This document shows positions 15,935 through 25,119 of a stretch of 64,000 nucleotides of DNA, one piece after another (within the stretch, counting starts at the first letter, position 1; the number at the start of each line of letters is the position of its first letter). The DNA lies in contig NZ_CAKRXI010000007.1 of the NCBI RefSeq assembly GCF_934424005.1, positions 21,104 to 85,103 of the forward strand, in the 5' to 3' direction. The notes under the pieces are model-generated. The model saw only the letters and a list, made by a program, of their open reading frames with translations, was not told the origin of the DNA and searched no databases. The stretch is from an uncultured Blautia sp. (GTDB lineage Bacteria; Bacillota; Clostridia; Lachnospirales; Lachnospiraceae). The position numbers and the translations under genes were made by a program.

Positions 15935-16675
15935 TCAGGCATTTCGGAATCGACTCAAAAATTCCTTCGTCATCTCATTTTGCGGATCTTCAAAGATCTG
16001 CTGTGAAGTGCCTTCTTCTACGATAACTCCACCGCCCATAAAGATCACATGTTTTGCCACATCTCTGGCAAATGCCATCTCATGTGTGACAATGATCATT
16101 GTCAGTCCGTCTTTGGCCAGCGTACACATAACTTCCAGTACTTCTCCGACCATCTGCGGATCCAATGCTGAAGTAGGCTCATCAAATAGCAGGATCTCCG
16201 GCTCCATGGCAAGTGCTCTGGCAATCGCAACCCTTTGCTTCTGTCCACCGGAAAGCTGTTTCGGTTTTGCATTGATATATGGCGCCATCCCAACCTTCTC
16301 TAGGTACATCATGGCATTTTTATGAGCTTCTTCTTTGCTCTTTTTCAGGACTTTTTCCTGTCCCACCGTACAGTTTTTAAGAACTGTCATATTGTTAAAC
16401 AGGTTAAAGTTCTGAAACACCATACCAACCTTTGAACGATATTCCGGTACATTCACATGCTTATCCATGATATTCGTTCCATGGTATCTAATTTCTCCCG
16501 AGGAAGGTGTTTCCAGAAGATTCATGCAGCGCAGCAGTGTGGATTTTCCAGAACCGGAGGGACCAATGATACAGGTAACATCTTTCGGCTTCACTGAGAA
16601 ATCAATATCCTTCAGAATCTCATTATTTCCAAAAGATTTTCCCAGATGCTGTACTTTCAGAATTGACTCACTCAT
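15935..16675 (-). CDS. polar amino-acid ABC transporter ATP-binding protein (GlnQ/HisP type)
   Basis: 246 residues, the standard family length. Walker A is GPSGSGKSTL, Q-loop MVFQNFNLFNNMTVL, signature LSGGQKQRVAIARALA and Walker B ILLFDEPTSALDPQ, followed by VTHEMAFARDVA. Its start overlaps the permease stop by four bases. It energises uptake of a polar amino acid together with the next two genes; the exact substrate is not readable. Confidence 0.93.
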   Translation of the reverse strand: MSESILKVQHLGKSFGNNEILKDIDFSVKPKDVTCIIGPSGSGKSTLLRCMNLLETPSSGEIRYHGTNIMDKHVNVPEYRSKVGMVFQNFNLFNNMTVLKNCTVGQEKVLKKSKEEAHKNAMMYLEKVGMAPYINAKPKQLSGGQKQRVAIARALAMEPEILLFDEPTSALDPQMVGEVLEVMCTLAKDGLTMIIVTHEMAFARDVAKHVIFMGGGVIVEEGTSQQIFEDPQNEMTKEFLSRFRNA

Positions 16676-17466
16676 TCTCTGCCGTCCTTCCTTTCTTTAT
16701 AAGAATACATTCCGCTGGTATGTGTCAGTGTGTCAGCGGTTGCAAGATCATAATTATCCGGTCCATCCATCTTGTGTTCGATCACTCGAAGAATTCTGGA
16801 ACAGGTAAATGTCATGATAAAATAAATGATCATTGCAATTGTGAAGGACTCAAAATATGTGTACAGTGCTCCTGCAACACCTTTGGTCGTGTAAAAAAGC
16901 TCTACCGTGCCAATAATAGAAAGTACACAGGTATCTTTGATGTTGATGATCAGGTTATTGCCGATCTGCGGCATGATATTTCGAAGTGCCTGCGGAAGTA
17001 TTACATTTATCATCGTCTGAACATGTGTCATGCCGATTGCCTTTGCACCTTCTGTCTGCCCAGGATCGATCGAGAGGATACCACCCCGGACTGTTTCTGC
17101 CATATATGCTCCTGTGTTGATCGATACAATAAAGATCGCCGCAAACCACATTGACATATTGATGTTAAAAAGATATGCACTTCCGAAATAAATAAACATC
17201 GCCTGTGCCATCATTGGCGTTCCACGAAAGAACTCCACATAGCAGGCCATAATAAATTTAACAATTTTGATAATTACTTTTTTGGCTGTAGAGTCATTTT
17301 TGTCCACCGGGATCGTCTGTACGATACCAACCAGGAAACCAATGATACATCCAAAAAGTGTTCCAACCAGTGCCAGCCACATGCTGACGCCGGCTCCCTT
17401 CAGGAAAGAAGAACCATATTGCTGAAGAAGATATATGATTCTTCCTCCAAAACTCTCAGGCAGCAT
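16672..17466 (-). CDS. polar amino-acid ABC transporter permease (HisM/GlnP type)
   Basis: A 264-residue membrane protein. It has LKGAGVSMWLALVGTLFGCI at the start of the transport domain, VEFFRGTPMMAQAMFIYFG, AYMAETVRGGILSIDPGQTEGAKAIG as the EAA loop, and VLPQALRNIMPQIGNNLI. These are hallmarks of the HisMQ family. It probably works as a homodimer since no second permease gene is present. Four-base overlap with the ATPase gene indicates coupling. Confidence 0.92.
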   Translation of the reverse strand: MLPESFGGRIIYLLQQYGSSFLKGAGVSMWLALVGTLFGCIIGFLVGIVQTIPVDKNDSTAKKVIIKIVKFIMACYVEFFRGTPMMAQAMFIYFGSAYLFNINMSMWFAAIFIVSINTGAYMAETVRGGILSIDPGQTEGAKAIGMTHVQTMINVILPQALRNIMPQIGNNLIINIKDTCVLSIIGTVELFYTTKGVAGALYTYFESFTIAMIIYFIMTFTCSRILRVIEHKMDGPDNYDLATADTLTHTSGMYSYKERKDGRE

Positions 17467-17478
17467 TTCGCTCCTCCT

Positions 17479-18330
17479 TTATGACTCTGAAAGCGGCTGT
17501 ACGGAAATAGCCTCATCCATCATTTTATTATAATCATCTTCTGTCATGTCTTTGAGCACACCATTGATCGCATCCTTAAGTTCATCGTTGCCCTTCTGTA
17601 CAGAAATACCAATATTAATATCTTCATCGGATACTTCAAATGCTCCGTCTGTTTCACTGAAGTCAAGCAGTTTGAAATCCGGATATGCTACGCATGCAGC
17701 CTTTCCTGTAGGCATATCTGTAACAACTGCATCACATTTTCCGGATTCAAGAGCTACCAGCATTGCCGGTGCACTTTCCTGTGCCGGAAGGATATCGGCA
17801 TCCGGAATCTGCGGCAAGCAGGAATCATACCAGATCGTATTCTGCTGGGATGTCACTGTAGCTCCTTTGAGGTCTTCTACGCTTGCTGCATCCTTATAGT
17901 CTCCATCTTCTTTTACAAGAGTAATGATTGATGCATAATAATATGGATCTGTGAAATCAACCATCTGCTGACGTTCTTTTGTAATAGACTGTCCGGCAAT
18001 AACGCAGTCAACCTGTCCGGACTGTACAGCAGGTACAAGAGAATCCCAGTCAAGCTTTACGATTTCAAGATCGTAGCCAAGTTCATCTGCAATTTTCTTT
18101 GCCATCATAACATCATATCCATACGCATAATCAGAACTTCCGGAAATCTGTACTGCTCCATTGGAGTCATCCGGCTGTGTCCAGTTGTAAGGAGCATATC
18201 CGCATTCCATTGCAACTTTCAGAGTTTTCTTATCATCCGCACTTACACTCTGTACCCCTATAATCCCACATGTCATTGATGCAGCTACTGCAGCTACCGT
18301 TAACATTCTCCACATTTTACTCTTTCTCAT
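17479..18330 (-). CDS. polar amino-acid ABC transporter binding protein (SBP family 3)
   Basis: About 283 residues. A signal peptide (MLTVAAVAASMTCGIIGV) is cleaved near VSADDKK; there is no convincing lipobox. The mature protein shows KVAMECGYAPYNW, YDVMMAKKIADELGYDLEIV, VQSGQVDCVIAGQSITKERQ and VDFTDPYYYAS, all typical of family 3 binding proteins for amino acids or their derivatives. An AGGAGG eight bases upstream fixes the start. It is the first gene of a three-gene operon with its own promoter. Confidence 0.9.
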   Translation of the reverse strand: MRKSKMWRMLTVAAVAASMTCGIIGVQSVSADDKKTLKVAMECGYAPYNWTQPDDSNGAVQISGSSDYAYGYDVMMAKKIADELGYDLEIVKLDWDSLVPAVQSGQVDCVIAGQSITKERQQMVDFTDPYYYASIITLVKEDGDYKDAASVEDLKGATVTSQQNTIWYDSCLPQIPDADILPAQESAPAMLVALESGKCDAVVTDMPTGKAACVAYPDFKLLDFSETDGAFEVSDEDINIGISVQKGNDELKDAINGVLKDMTEDDYNKMMDEAISVQPLSES

Positions 18331-18402
18331 TTTCGTTTCCTCCTGACGTTTAAATAAAAAAGAGCGCACGAAACCATGAAGTGCTCCGTTGCGCTTTATG
18401 CC

Positions 18403-18431
18403 ATTTTAATACTTTATCTCCGGAAAGTCAA
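18403..18431 (-). promoter_or_regulatory. promoter of the amino-acid ABC operon
   Basis: TTGACT (18431-18426) and TAAAAT (18408-18403) on the minus strand, 17-base spacer. Confidence 0.6.
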
Positions 18432-18455
18432 TATATATTATCCACTAATCTGCTC

Positions 18456-18491
18456 ATAAAAAAGAGCAAAACCCCGAAGAGTTCTGCTCTT
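18456..18491 (-). terminator. terminator of the NlpC/P60 coiled-coil gene
   Basis: On the minus strand AAGAGCA, a loop, TGCTCTT followed by UUUUUA. It lies just beyond the stop codon at 18504. Confidence 0.75.
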
Positions 18492-18503
18492 ATGATTCTT
18501 TCT

Positions 18504-19925
18504 TTATGAAGGACGTCTTACAGACAGGATTGTTCTGTAAGCAGCGTTGTTGCTGATCTTAATACCATCTCTGGAATTGGATGCATGTACGATCTGTCCG
18601 TTACCCATGTAGATTGCAACATGTCCACCATAGCAGATCAGGTCACCTGGCTGAGCATCTGCATAGGAAACTTCTGTTCCCCAGTTCTGCTGCTCATAAG
18701 ATGTTCTTGGGAGGCTGTATCCAAACTGTGCATATACACTCTGTGTAAATCCAGAGCAGTCAGCTCCGCCTGTAAGACTTGTGCCACCCCATACATATGG
18801 GTTTCCAACAAACTGTGTAGCATAATCTACGATTGAAGATCCTGAACCACTGGATGAAGAACTGCTGGAACTTGAAGAACTGGATGAAGTATCTACTGTA
18901 TCCGGATCAACTGTGTTGTCACTGTCAATCACATTTCCGTATTCATCATATTCTACATCACTGCTTCCACTGTCTTCTGTAGTTGTTTCTGTTGTAGTCT
19001 GGCTCGGGTCAACCTCGTTGCCATCTTCGTCATATACAGTATCTCCGTTTTCTGCTGCTTCTGAAGCATCGACTTCGTTACCGTCTTCATCATATACTGT
19101 CTGGTCTTCCTGTTCCTGCTGTGCAGCTTCTTCCTCGGCTGCTGCAGCAGCTGCTGCTTCAGCTTCTGCCTGACGTCTTGCCTCTTCTTCAGCTGCAATA
19201 CGCTCTGCTTCAAGCTGTTCGATCTCAGCCTGCTGTTCCTGGATCAGGTTTGCATATTCATTTGCCATTTCCTGTGCATATGCAATCTCGTTATCGCAGT
19301 CTGCGGAATTTGCTTTCTTTGTATCGATCTGATTCTGAAGATCTACAGACTGTGCTTCATATTCCTGTTTCATACCTTCCAGTTCAGCTTTTTCCTGCTG
19401 ATACTGATTTCCAAGGTTTGTTACCTGTGTAATTGTATTTGCATATTTTTCAAGGCTCTGTCTGTCGTAATCATACATCTTCTGAGTATACTCAGCTTTT
19501 GTAAGAAGATCAGAAAGGTTATCTGCACTCATCATCATCTGGAACCATGCTTCGTTTCCACCTTTTTCGTACAGATACTGGATACGCTGTTTCATTGCTG
19601 CGTACTGTTTGTCTTTCGCGTTCTGTGCTTTCTGCAGGTCAGCCTGTGTCTGCTGAATGTCTGCTTCTTTATTACTGATATCCCCTTCCAGGGTCTGAAT
19701 GGAAACCATGACATTCACAAGATTTGCGTCCAGGGAGTTAATCTCATCCTGTAACTGCTGCTTAGCGGAGTAGAGCTGATCGATCTGAGCATATGTAGCA
19801 TCAAGCTGTGCACTTGTAGCCGCCTGTTCCTCTCTCAGTTCATCTTCTCTTGACGCGCTTACACTGACAACCTGTGTTGCAGTCATCATTAATGCCAACG
19901 TCAGGCAAACAATTCTTTTTTTCAT
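18504..19925 (-). CDS. secreted NlpC/P60 peptidoglycan endopeptidase with N-terminal coiled coil
   Basis: About 473 residues, CwlO/PcsB/RipA-like. A signal peptide (KRIVCLTLALMMTATQVVSV) is followed by a long coiled coil (residues 30-255) ending in an Ala/Glu-rich helix. An acidic linker holds two exact YDEDGNEVD units and a degenerate YDEYGNVID, then 13 consecutive serines. The C-terminal 120 residues are the NlpC/P60 domain: GGADCSGFTQ (catalytic Cys), GGHVAIYMGNG (His) and IVHASNS. It should cleave stem-peptide bonds during growth or division; coiled coils in relatives are controlled by FtsEX-type partners. The ATG after GAGGTGAG is chosen over an upstream GTG. Confidence 0.9.
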   Translation of the reverse strand: MKKRIVCLTLALMMTATQVVSVSASREDELREEQAATSAQLDATYAQIDQLYSAKQQLQDEINSLDANLVNVMVSIQTLEGDISNKEADIQQTQADLQKAQNAKDKQYAAMKQRIQYLYEKGGNEAWFQMMMSADNLSDLLTKAEYTQKMYDYDRQSLEKYANTITQVTNLGNQYQQEKAELEGMKQEYEAQSVDLQNQIDTKKANSADCDNEIAYAQEMANEYANLIQEQQAEIEQLEAERIAAEEEARRQAEAEAAAAAAAEEEAAQQEQEDQTVYDEDGNEVDASEAAENGDTVYDEDGNEVDPSQTTTETTTEDSGSSDVEYDEYGNVIDSDNTVDPDTVDTSSSSSSSSSSSSSGSGSSIVDYATQFVGNPYVWGGTSLTGGADCSGFTQSVYAQFGYSLPRTSYEQQNWGTEVSYADAQPGDLICYGGHVAIYMGNGQIVHASNSRDGIKISNNAAYRTILSVRRPS

Positions 19926-20085
19926 GTTTCTCACCTCATAATCATTTTAACTCTATTTTGTAACATTTGTGAAATATCTTTCTTAAGTTCTTATACATAT
20001 TAACACAAGGTTCTTTCGAATGCAAGAGTAAATCGATAAAAAGTTTAATATTTTGTAACATTTATTAAAAGTTCTGCAAAACAAA

Positions 20086-20115
20086 GGAGAAGTTCCTGTG
20101 TTTAGAAACTTCTCC
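20086..20115 (-). terminator. terminator of the choline-binding-repeat wall protein gene
   Basis: GGAGAAGTT (20086-20094) pairs with AACTTCTCC (20107-20115). A U-rich tract (TTTGTTTT) follows on the minus strand. Confidence 0.65.
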
Positions 20116-20133
20116 GTAACATTTCATTCTTAT

Positions 20134-21774
20134 TTAAAATCCAAATAATTCCTGCAAAATGACATCTGCTGTTTTGTTCTTGAAGTTATCCGGATCAGAA
20201 AGAGTGGAACCGTACCATCTCATATAATTTCCTCTTCGGATATAGTTACCGCAGGATGGACGATAGGTGTACTTCTTATATCCTGCATATCTGGACATGT
20301 ACTTCGTTGCAAGAGCAACTGCCTGACTGTCATAATCTCCATCCGGTGTACTGGTTCCTGCGATCTGACATCCCGCATTCGGTGTGGAATGAACGATCAC
20401 TGCACTCTTATCAGAACACTGTCCGAGGACAATCCATGTATGACCATCATCATATCCGATATCACCAGGATATACTTTCCATCCTGTTTTGGACAGATAA
20501 TTCTGGTTCACATAAGTTCCCCATTTTAATGTATTCTTATAATAACTGCCGATTTCTCCTGATACAACCGTATAACTATTTCCATTTCTCATAACCTGCT
20601 GTGCTGCCCATCCTACAAATCCGGAACAGTCAAGTCCTTTTGCTCTGTTTGCAGTACTCAGGTCACGGTAATTATTGTAGTTATAACTGCTTGTCTGGCT
20701 GAGATAAAAGCTCTGCCATGTCGGGCTGACACCGATCCTTGTGGAATCATACCAACCGCCGCCCCAGATATATAATGCCTGTCCAACCGGTTTCAATGCC
20801 CCGGCAAGATAATTCTTGAGCGTTTTGATCCCGGTCTGCTCAACCGGTTTCGGATCATTTGCAAAGTATGCATTGTTTGAGCTATTGCTGCTGTCCCCTG
20901 AAGAATATGTCATAACGCCTGTGGAACTGAATGTATAGGACACCCCATCAATCGACTTGGTACCCGTAACCATCTTGAAACTGCTCTTGTCAAAGTAGTA
21001 TTTATTTCCACTGATCGTTACCCAGCCGCCCGCTGCGATTCCCGTACTTGGATCAAAATAATATGTAGCGCTACCAACCTTTGTAAGTCCCTTGGCCATA
21101 ACACCGTTGCTGCCAAAATATCTTAACTCTCCCTTGGCAGATTTTGTCCAGCCGGTAACCATTCTTTTGTATTTGGCATTGAAATATCTTGTCTCATTTC
21201 CGGTATTCACATAACCGCTGGCTGCAATTCCTGTACTTGGATTGAAGTAATAATAATATTTGCCGATTTTTTTCAATCCCATGTACATCTTACCATCGCT
21301 GGCAAAATACCACCTCTGCCCCTTTGCATTTTTCAGCCAGCCTTTTGCCATCGTATAATTCGATGGCTGGAAATAACGGACAACTGCGCCATTGGCAGAT
21401 CTTATAAATCCACTCTTCGTGTAGCCGGTCTTGATATCGAAGTAATAATATTTACCGCCGACCTTTTTCATTCCGGTATACATAACACCATTTTTTTTAT
21501 TAAAATAGCGTTTTGGTCCTCTGGAACTTCTCTGCCAGCCTTTCAGCAAGACACCTGTCTTTGTATTAAGGAAGTATTTCTTTCCGTTTAAAGTAAGCCA
21601 TCCCTTAACTTTCTTTCCGTTTTTATAATAGTATGTTTTTCCTTTTACGGTTCGAAAACCAGTTGTAGCAGCCTGCGCATCTACCGTGGATGCCTGAAAC
21701 GCAAAGCCTGCAGCAAAAAGCATCACTCCTAAAAATATGGCTGCGATCCATGACTTTTTGCATACCTTTCCCAT
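20134..21774 (-). CDS. secreted wall-binding repeat protein with NlpC/P60-like C-terminal domain
   Basis: 546 residues. A signal peptide (WIAAIFLGVMLFAAGFAF) is cleaved near AQA-A. From about 38 to 290 run roughly twelve aromatic cell-wall/glucan-binding repeats of the W..... YYF type (KGWLTLNGKKYFLN, GGKYYYFDIKTGY, YYFDPSTGIAAGGW). A Ser/Asn linker precedes a C-terminal domain (about 315-546) with GLDCSGFVGW, GDIGYDDGHTWIVLG and VIVHSTPNAG, an NlpC/P60-like Cys-His arrangement. It is probably a surface hydrolase anchored by repeats. The catalytic domain is divergent from typical NlpC and longer, so bond specificity is open. Confidence 0.85.
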   Translation of the reverse strand: MGKVCKKSWIAAIFLGVMLFAAGFAFQASTVDAQAATTGFRTVKGKTYYYKNGKKVKGWLTLNGKKYFLNTKTGVLLKGWQRSSRGPKRYFNKKNGVMYTGMKKVGGKYYYFDIKTGYTKSGFIRSANGAVVRYFQPSNYTMAKGWLKNAKGQRWYFASDGKMYMGLKKIGKYYYYFNPSTGIAASGYVNTGNETRYFNAKYKRMVTGWTKSAKGELRYFGSNGVMAKGLTKVGSATYYFDPSTGIAAGGWVTISGNKYYFDKSSFKMVTGTKSIDGVSYTFSSTGVMTYSSGDSSNSSNNAYFANDPKPVEQTGIKTLKNYLAGALKPVGQALYIWGGGWYDSTRIGVSPTWQSFYLSQTSSYNYNNYRDLSTANRAKGLDCSGFVGWAAQQVMRNGNSYTVVSGEIGSYYKNTLKWGTYVNQNYLSKTGWKVYPGDIGYDDGHTWIVLGQCSDKSAVIVHSTPNAGCQIAGTSTPDGDYDSQAVALATKYMSRYAGYKKYTYRPSCGNYIRRGNYMRWYGSTLSDPDNFKNKTADVILQELFGF

Positions 21775-21915
21775 ACGGTCAACCTCTTTCCACGAGTATA
21801 AATATTCGTATTTTTTACAATCTTGTTACAATATTATGTAGGTATTATATATCATGTTTGTAACAACGTCAATAAAAAAGTAAAAACCTGCCAATATATT
21901 CCCCTCCTGGAGTGC

Positions 21916-21944
21916 AAAAAGGACCGGGTCAAAAACCCGATCCT
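21916..21944 (-). terminator. terminator of ddh
   Basis: On the minus strand GGATCGGGT, TTTTG, ACCCGGTCC, then UUUUUG. It lies 30 bases past the ddh stop. Confidence 0.75.
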
Positions 21945-21971
21945 GATTTTTTTACAATTTCATTTCATATA

Positions 21972-22958
21972 TTACAGAAGATGTTTTCTCAGTTCAGCGC
22001 CATCCAGTACACTTAAATATGCCGGTGCAACATCAAATACTGTTTTGCATCCTTTCTGTCCTTCCTGGCTCATGCGATATGCAGCTCTCGCATATGCAAC
22101 GATTACGGAAGATGTAAATTCCGGATTGGAATCCAGCTTCAGGCTGTATTCGATCACATGACTGTTCTCATCGTTCCAGCCGGTTTTGCCTGTACGGATC
22201 ACAAATCCACCATGCGGAATTCCACTGTGATCACGTTTCAGTTCTTCTTCAGAAATGAAATGTACTGTTGTATCATATTCATCAAAGTAGTTCGGCATTG
22301 TCTTGATCTCATTTTCAATACGTGCAAGATCAGCGCCTTCCTCAGCTACTACAAAGCATTCTCTTGTATGCTTCTGTCTTGTAGTCAGTTCCGGATTTTC
22401 TCCGTTTCTGACTGCTTCCAGTGCAGCTTCTACAGGAATTGTGTACTGTTTTCCATCTTTTACTCCATCAATTCTACGAATTGCATCGGAATGTCCCTGG
22501 CTTACACCCTTGCCCCAGAATGTATAATCTTTTCCATTTGTAAGGATTGCGTTTGCATACATTCTGTTCAGGGAGAACATTCCCGGATCCCAGCCAACAG
22601 AAATGATTCCTACATGATTGCTTTCTGATGCTGTTTTGTCAACATTTGCGAAATGTTCCGGCACTCTGGCATGTGTATCAAAACTGTCTACCACATTGAA
22701 CCACTGTGCATATTTCGGTGTCTGAACCGGCAGATCTGTTGCACTTCCACCGCAGAGAATCATAACATCGATCTTATCTTTCATCTTTTCTGCTTCATCT
22801 ACATGGTAAACAGATGCTGAATCTGTAAGAATTTTTACAGTTGCAGGATCACGACGTGTAAATACTGCAACCAGTTCCATGTCCGGATTATGTTTGATTG
22901 CGCATTCTACGCCTCTTCCAAGGTTACCATATCCTAAAATACCAATACGAATACTCAT
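21972..22958 (-). CDS. ddh: meso-diaminopimelate D-dehydrogenase
   Basis: 328 residues, the usual length. It catalyses NADPH-dependent reductive amination of tetrahydrodipicolinate to meso-diaminopimelate, the one-step branch of lysine and peptidoglycan precursor synthesis. The Rossmann start IRIGILGYGNLGRGVE is followed by VFTRRDP, ILCGGSATDLP, NVVDSFDTHARVPEH, SVGWDPGMFSLNR and SQGHSDAIRRIDGV, all characteristic of Ddh. It has its own promoter and a roughly 110-nt structured leader. The pathway makes sense beside wall-remodelling genes but it is transcribed alone. Confidence 0.95.
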   Translation of the reverse strand: MSIRIGILGYGNLGRGVECAIKHNPDMELVAVFTRRDPATVKILTDSASVYHVDEAEKMKDKIDVMILCGGSATDLPVQTPKYAQWFNVVDSFDTHARVPEHFANVDKTASESNHVGIISVGWDPGMFSLNRMYANAILTNGKDYTFWGKGVSQGHSDAIRRIDGVKDGKQYTIPVEAALEAVRNGENPELTTRQKHTRECFVVAEEGADLARIENEIKTMPNYFDEYDTTVHFISEEELKRDHSGIPHGGFVIRTGKTGWNDENSHVIEYSLKLDSNPEFTSSVIVAYARAAYRMSQEGQKGCKTVFDVAPAYLSVLDGAELRKHLL

Positions 22959-23071
22959 TGCGATTTCCTCCTGTTATTTCACTCCGATAGCTGCTGTTTC
23001 CTCTGTTCACAACAGCTCCTCACATGCTGTTCTTTGCTGCTACATCGCTTTAGCATGACAGCACACCCATT

Positions 23072-23100
23072 ATGATAATATCACAATCGGCAATTGTCAA
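23072..23100 (-). promoter_or_regulatory. promoter of ddh
   Basis: TTGACA (23100-23095) and TATCAT (23077-23072) on the minus strand with a 17-base spacer. The leader that follows is rich in alternating GCTG and CAGC words that can pair. Confidence 0.65.
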
Positions 23101-23108
23101 TTTTTTTA

Positions 23109-23149
23109 TAAAAAACCTTCTGAAATATTTTATTGATATTCCAGAAGGT
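23109..23149 (-). terminator. terminator of the DUF5685/J-domain operon
   Basis: ACCTTCTG (23115-23122) pairs with CAGAAGGT (23142-23149), extended by AT pairs, and a U run follows on the minus strand. Confidence 0.8.
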
Positions 23150-23181
23150 CTGTTATTTGTTTTCATTATTAACGATTCTTC

Positions 23182-23817
23182 TCAGCAGCAGAACACCCCA
23201 CCCGGACAGCAAAGATTACATGCCAGATTGGCCAGGCAAAGCTTCATACAATAATCACTTCCGTCACTCGGCATTCCTCCAAATGGATTCTGCTGTTCCT
23301 GATACCAGGTTCCTCCGCCTTCCAGTCTCTGCAGCAACATTCGGTACTGCATATTATCCGGTTCCATATTTACTGCACTTCGTGCATCATTTAATGCATT
23401 TACATTATTTCCCAGTCCCATGTTCGCCATTGCGGACAGATAATACCACTGGCCGTTTCTCTGCTGAAGCGATGAAAGCACATTCATTGCCTCTTTGTAA
23501 TGTCGGCTGTTGATATAATTTGCCGCAGCCTGTCGGCGCACTGCCTCTTCATCCTGATACGTATTCTGGCCCTGTGTACCAAAGCCTCCAAAACCGCCAT
23601 ATGAATTATAGTTTCCTGAAGAACCATATTCCCGTTCTTTCATGATCTGTTCATATGCCTGCTGGACTTCTTTAAATTTTTCTTCTGCCTGTGCTTTGTT
23701 TGGATTGTTGATATTGGCATCCGGATGGTATTTACGGCTCAGTTTACGATATGCCTTCTTTATTTCATCATCAGATGCATCCCTCGAAACACCCAGCACA
23801 CTGTATGGATCAAACAT
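23182..23817 (-). CDS. J-domain protein with TPR-like region and Cys-rich tail
   Basis: About 211 residues. Residues 1-70 are a J domain ([21 protein letters not shown] and the HPD motif in [14 protein letters not shown]), which stimulates DnaK-type ATPases. A Gly/Tyr/Asn-rich linker follows. Residues 110-180 look like TPR helices ([34 protein letters not shown]). The last 25 residues hold six cysteines ([19 protein letters not shown]), an unusual tail. Its ATG lies inside the stop region of the DUF5685 gene, so translation is coupled. It is not a canonical DnaJ, as zinc fingers and the C-terminal substrate domain are missing. Confidence 0.85.
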   Translation of the reverse strand: MFDPYSVLGVSRDASDDEIKKAYRKLSRKYHPDANINNPNKAQAEEKFKEVQQAYEQIMKEREYGSSGNYNSYGGFGGFGTQGQNTYQDEEAVRRQAAANYINSRHYKEAMNVLSSLQQRNGQWYYLSAMANMGLGNNVNALNDARSAVNMEPDNMQYRMLLQRLEGGGTWYQEQQNPFGGMPSDGSDYCMKLCLANLACNLCCPGGVFCC

Positions 23818-24655
23818 CTTCTTTCTCCCGTTCTTCCCTGCGCTTTTTGGATATAAGCTCAAATCTGCACCATACTCCGGAGTATAAAATATTCCGCAGG
23901 ATGTCTGCATATTTTATAATAGGAAGTTTTTCAAATTCCCGACAGGTTTCTGCCATCATTAGCAGCAACATATTTTTTATCCTGTCATCAAACCCTTTTA
24001 TTATATAATCTTTTGCAAAAGGATTGTAATTTCCTTTTTTTACATCATCTTCCACATCATCGTAGGCATCCATCAGGTAAATAAATTTCCCCAAATAAAA
24101 TCCCATGCGACGAAGTGTAGGTTCCCAGACATCTTCTCTGTATGCAAAGATTTCTGCCATGATTCTTCCAAAACAGCCCGAAACACGATCGATATCTGTC
24201 TCTCCCTCCTGTTCCATCTCTGAAAGTTCATTCAGACAGGAAATGATCACATCGATTTTTTTCTTCCATTGCTGTTCGCTTTTTTTCTCTTTACTCTCCA
24301 GAAGCTTCCCATATGCAAGACTTAAGATTTTTTTCTCGTCATTCCAGTCATCCTTACACTTATAGTAAGTCAGAAAGATATTCATATCGGCTCCGTATTC
24401 TGTTATGGCATTTTTCCGTACCGTCTGTTTACGTACCGGATGTACAATACATCTGGTCGTACCTTTTCTGGTCGGCGGCTCATACAACGCACTGAGCAGA
24501 AGGATCACAAATGTCATATCATAACTCAGTGTGATCTGCCCGCTTATCCCGTAACGCTCTCTCAGCTCCCTGCACAGTCCGCAGTAAAAAGAACGGTACA
24601 TATCAAAATCTTTAAATTTAATTTCCGGCTTATTCAGCACCACATATCCAAACAT
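23810..24655 (-). CDS. DUF5685 family protein
   Basis: 281 residues with the family opening [20 protein letters not shown] and [16 protein letters not shown], a CxxC in a conserved context. Later come [17 protein letters not shown], a KGTTRC..HP segment, [14 protein letters not shown] and [21 protein letters not shown]. The DAYDDVEDD acidic segment in a mostly helical protein recalls the metal-binding motifs of isoprenoid synthase-like folds (inference only). Function is unknown. It is coupled to the J-domain gene by overlap and follows the zinc-ribbon gene. Confidence 0.82.
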   Translation of the reverse strand: MFGYVVLNKPEIKFKDFDMYRSFYCGLCRELRERYGISGQITLSYDMTFVILLLSALYEPPTRKGTTRCIVHPVRKQTVRKNAITEYGADMNIFLTYYKCKDDWNDEKKILSLAYGKLLESKEKKSEQQWKKKIDVIISCLNELSEMEQEGETDIDRVSGCFGRIMAEIFAYREDVWEPTLRRMGFYLGKFIYLMDAYDDVEDDVKKGNYNPFAKDYIIKGFDDRIKNMLLLMMAETCREFEKLPIIKYADILRNILYSGVWCRFELISKKRREEREKEDV

Positions 24656-24678
24656 ACAGATACCTCTCTGTCAGTTTA

Positions 24679-25089
24679 TCAGCTTCTTTTGACAAATTTC
24701 GTATGACATTTCGGACATTCAATTTCAATCTTGCCCTTTCCTTTTGGGATACGGATCTTCTGACCGCATCCCGGGCATGAATAAATATGATGGGTCTTTC
24801 TCTGGTTCATCATATTTTTTTCCCGGTTAAATCTCTGTCTGAATTTTGTTGTTGCTGCAAGGTATTTTTCATTCTCTGCATATCGCTTCTGAATGTCTCT
24901 GGACAGCATTCGATAATATGTATATAGAAGCACCAGAAGCCCTATTGTATCAAATAATGCACCAATTCTGTTTCCACCCGGGAAAAAGATAGAAATAATG
25001 ATTGCTACAAGTGCAACTCCCATTGTGAAACGTGCAAATGCGTCCACTCCATAACGTCCCTGCATAAATTTATTAAATTTATCTCTCAT
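24679..25089 (-). CDS. small membrane protein with C-terminal zinc ribbon
   Basis: 136 residues. Two membrane segments (FTMGVALVAIIISIFFPGG and ALFDTIGLLVLLYTYYRML) are followed by a basic cytoplasmic helix. A zinc ribbon (CPGCGQKIRIPKGKGK..IECPKCHTKF) closes the protein. No named family is recognised. It lies 23 bases ahead of the DUF5685 gene on the same strand, so the three genes probably form one operon. Confidence 0.78.
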   Translation of the reverse strand: MRDKFNKFMQGRYGVDAFARFTMGVALVAIIISIFFPGGNRIGALFDTIGLLVLLYTYYRMLSRDIQKRYAENEKYLAATTKFRQRFNREKNMMNQRKTHHIYSCPGCGQKIRIPKGKGKIEIECPKCHTKFVKRS

Positions 25090-25119
25090 TTAAGTCCTTC
25101 TTTCTGTCTGCTCATCCGA

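Noticed and set aside
18886..19110. Short direct repeats that could suggest a repeat array
   Set aside because: They are the codons of the YDEDGNEVD repeats and serine tract of the NlpC/P60 gene, not a CRISPR array; no regular spacer pattern exists in the window.
22959..23071. Lysine riboswitch or T-box before ddh
   Set aside because: The conserved blocks of either class could not be found; kept only as an unassigned structured leader.
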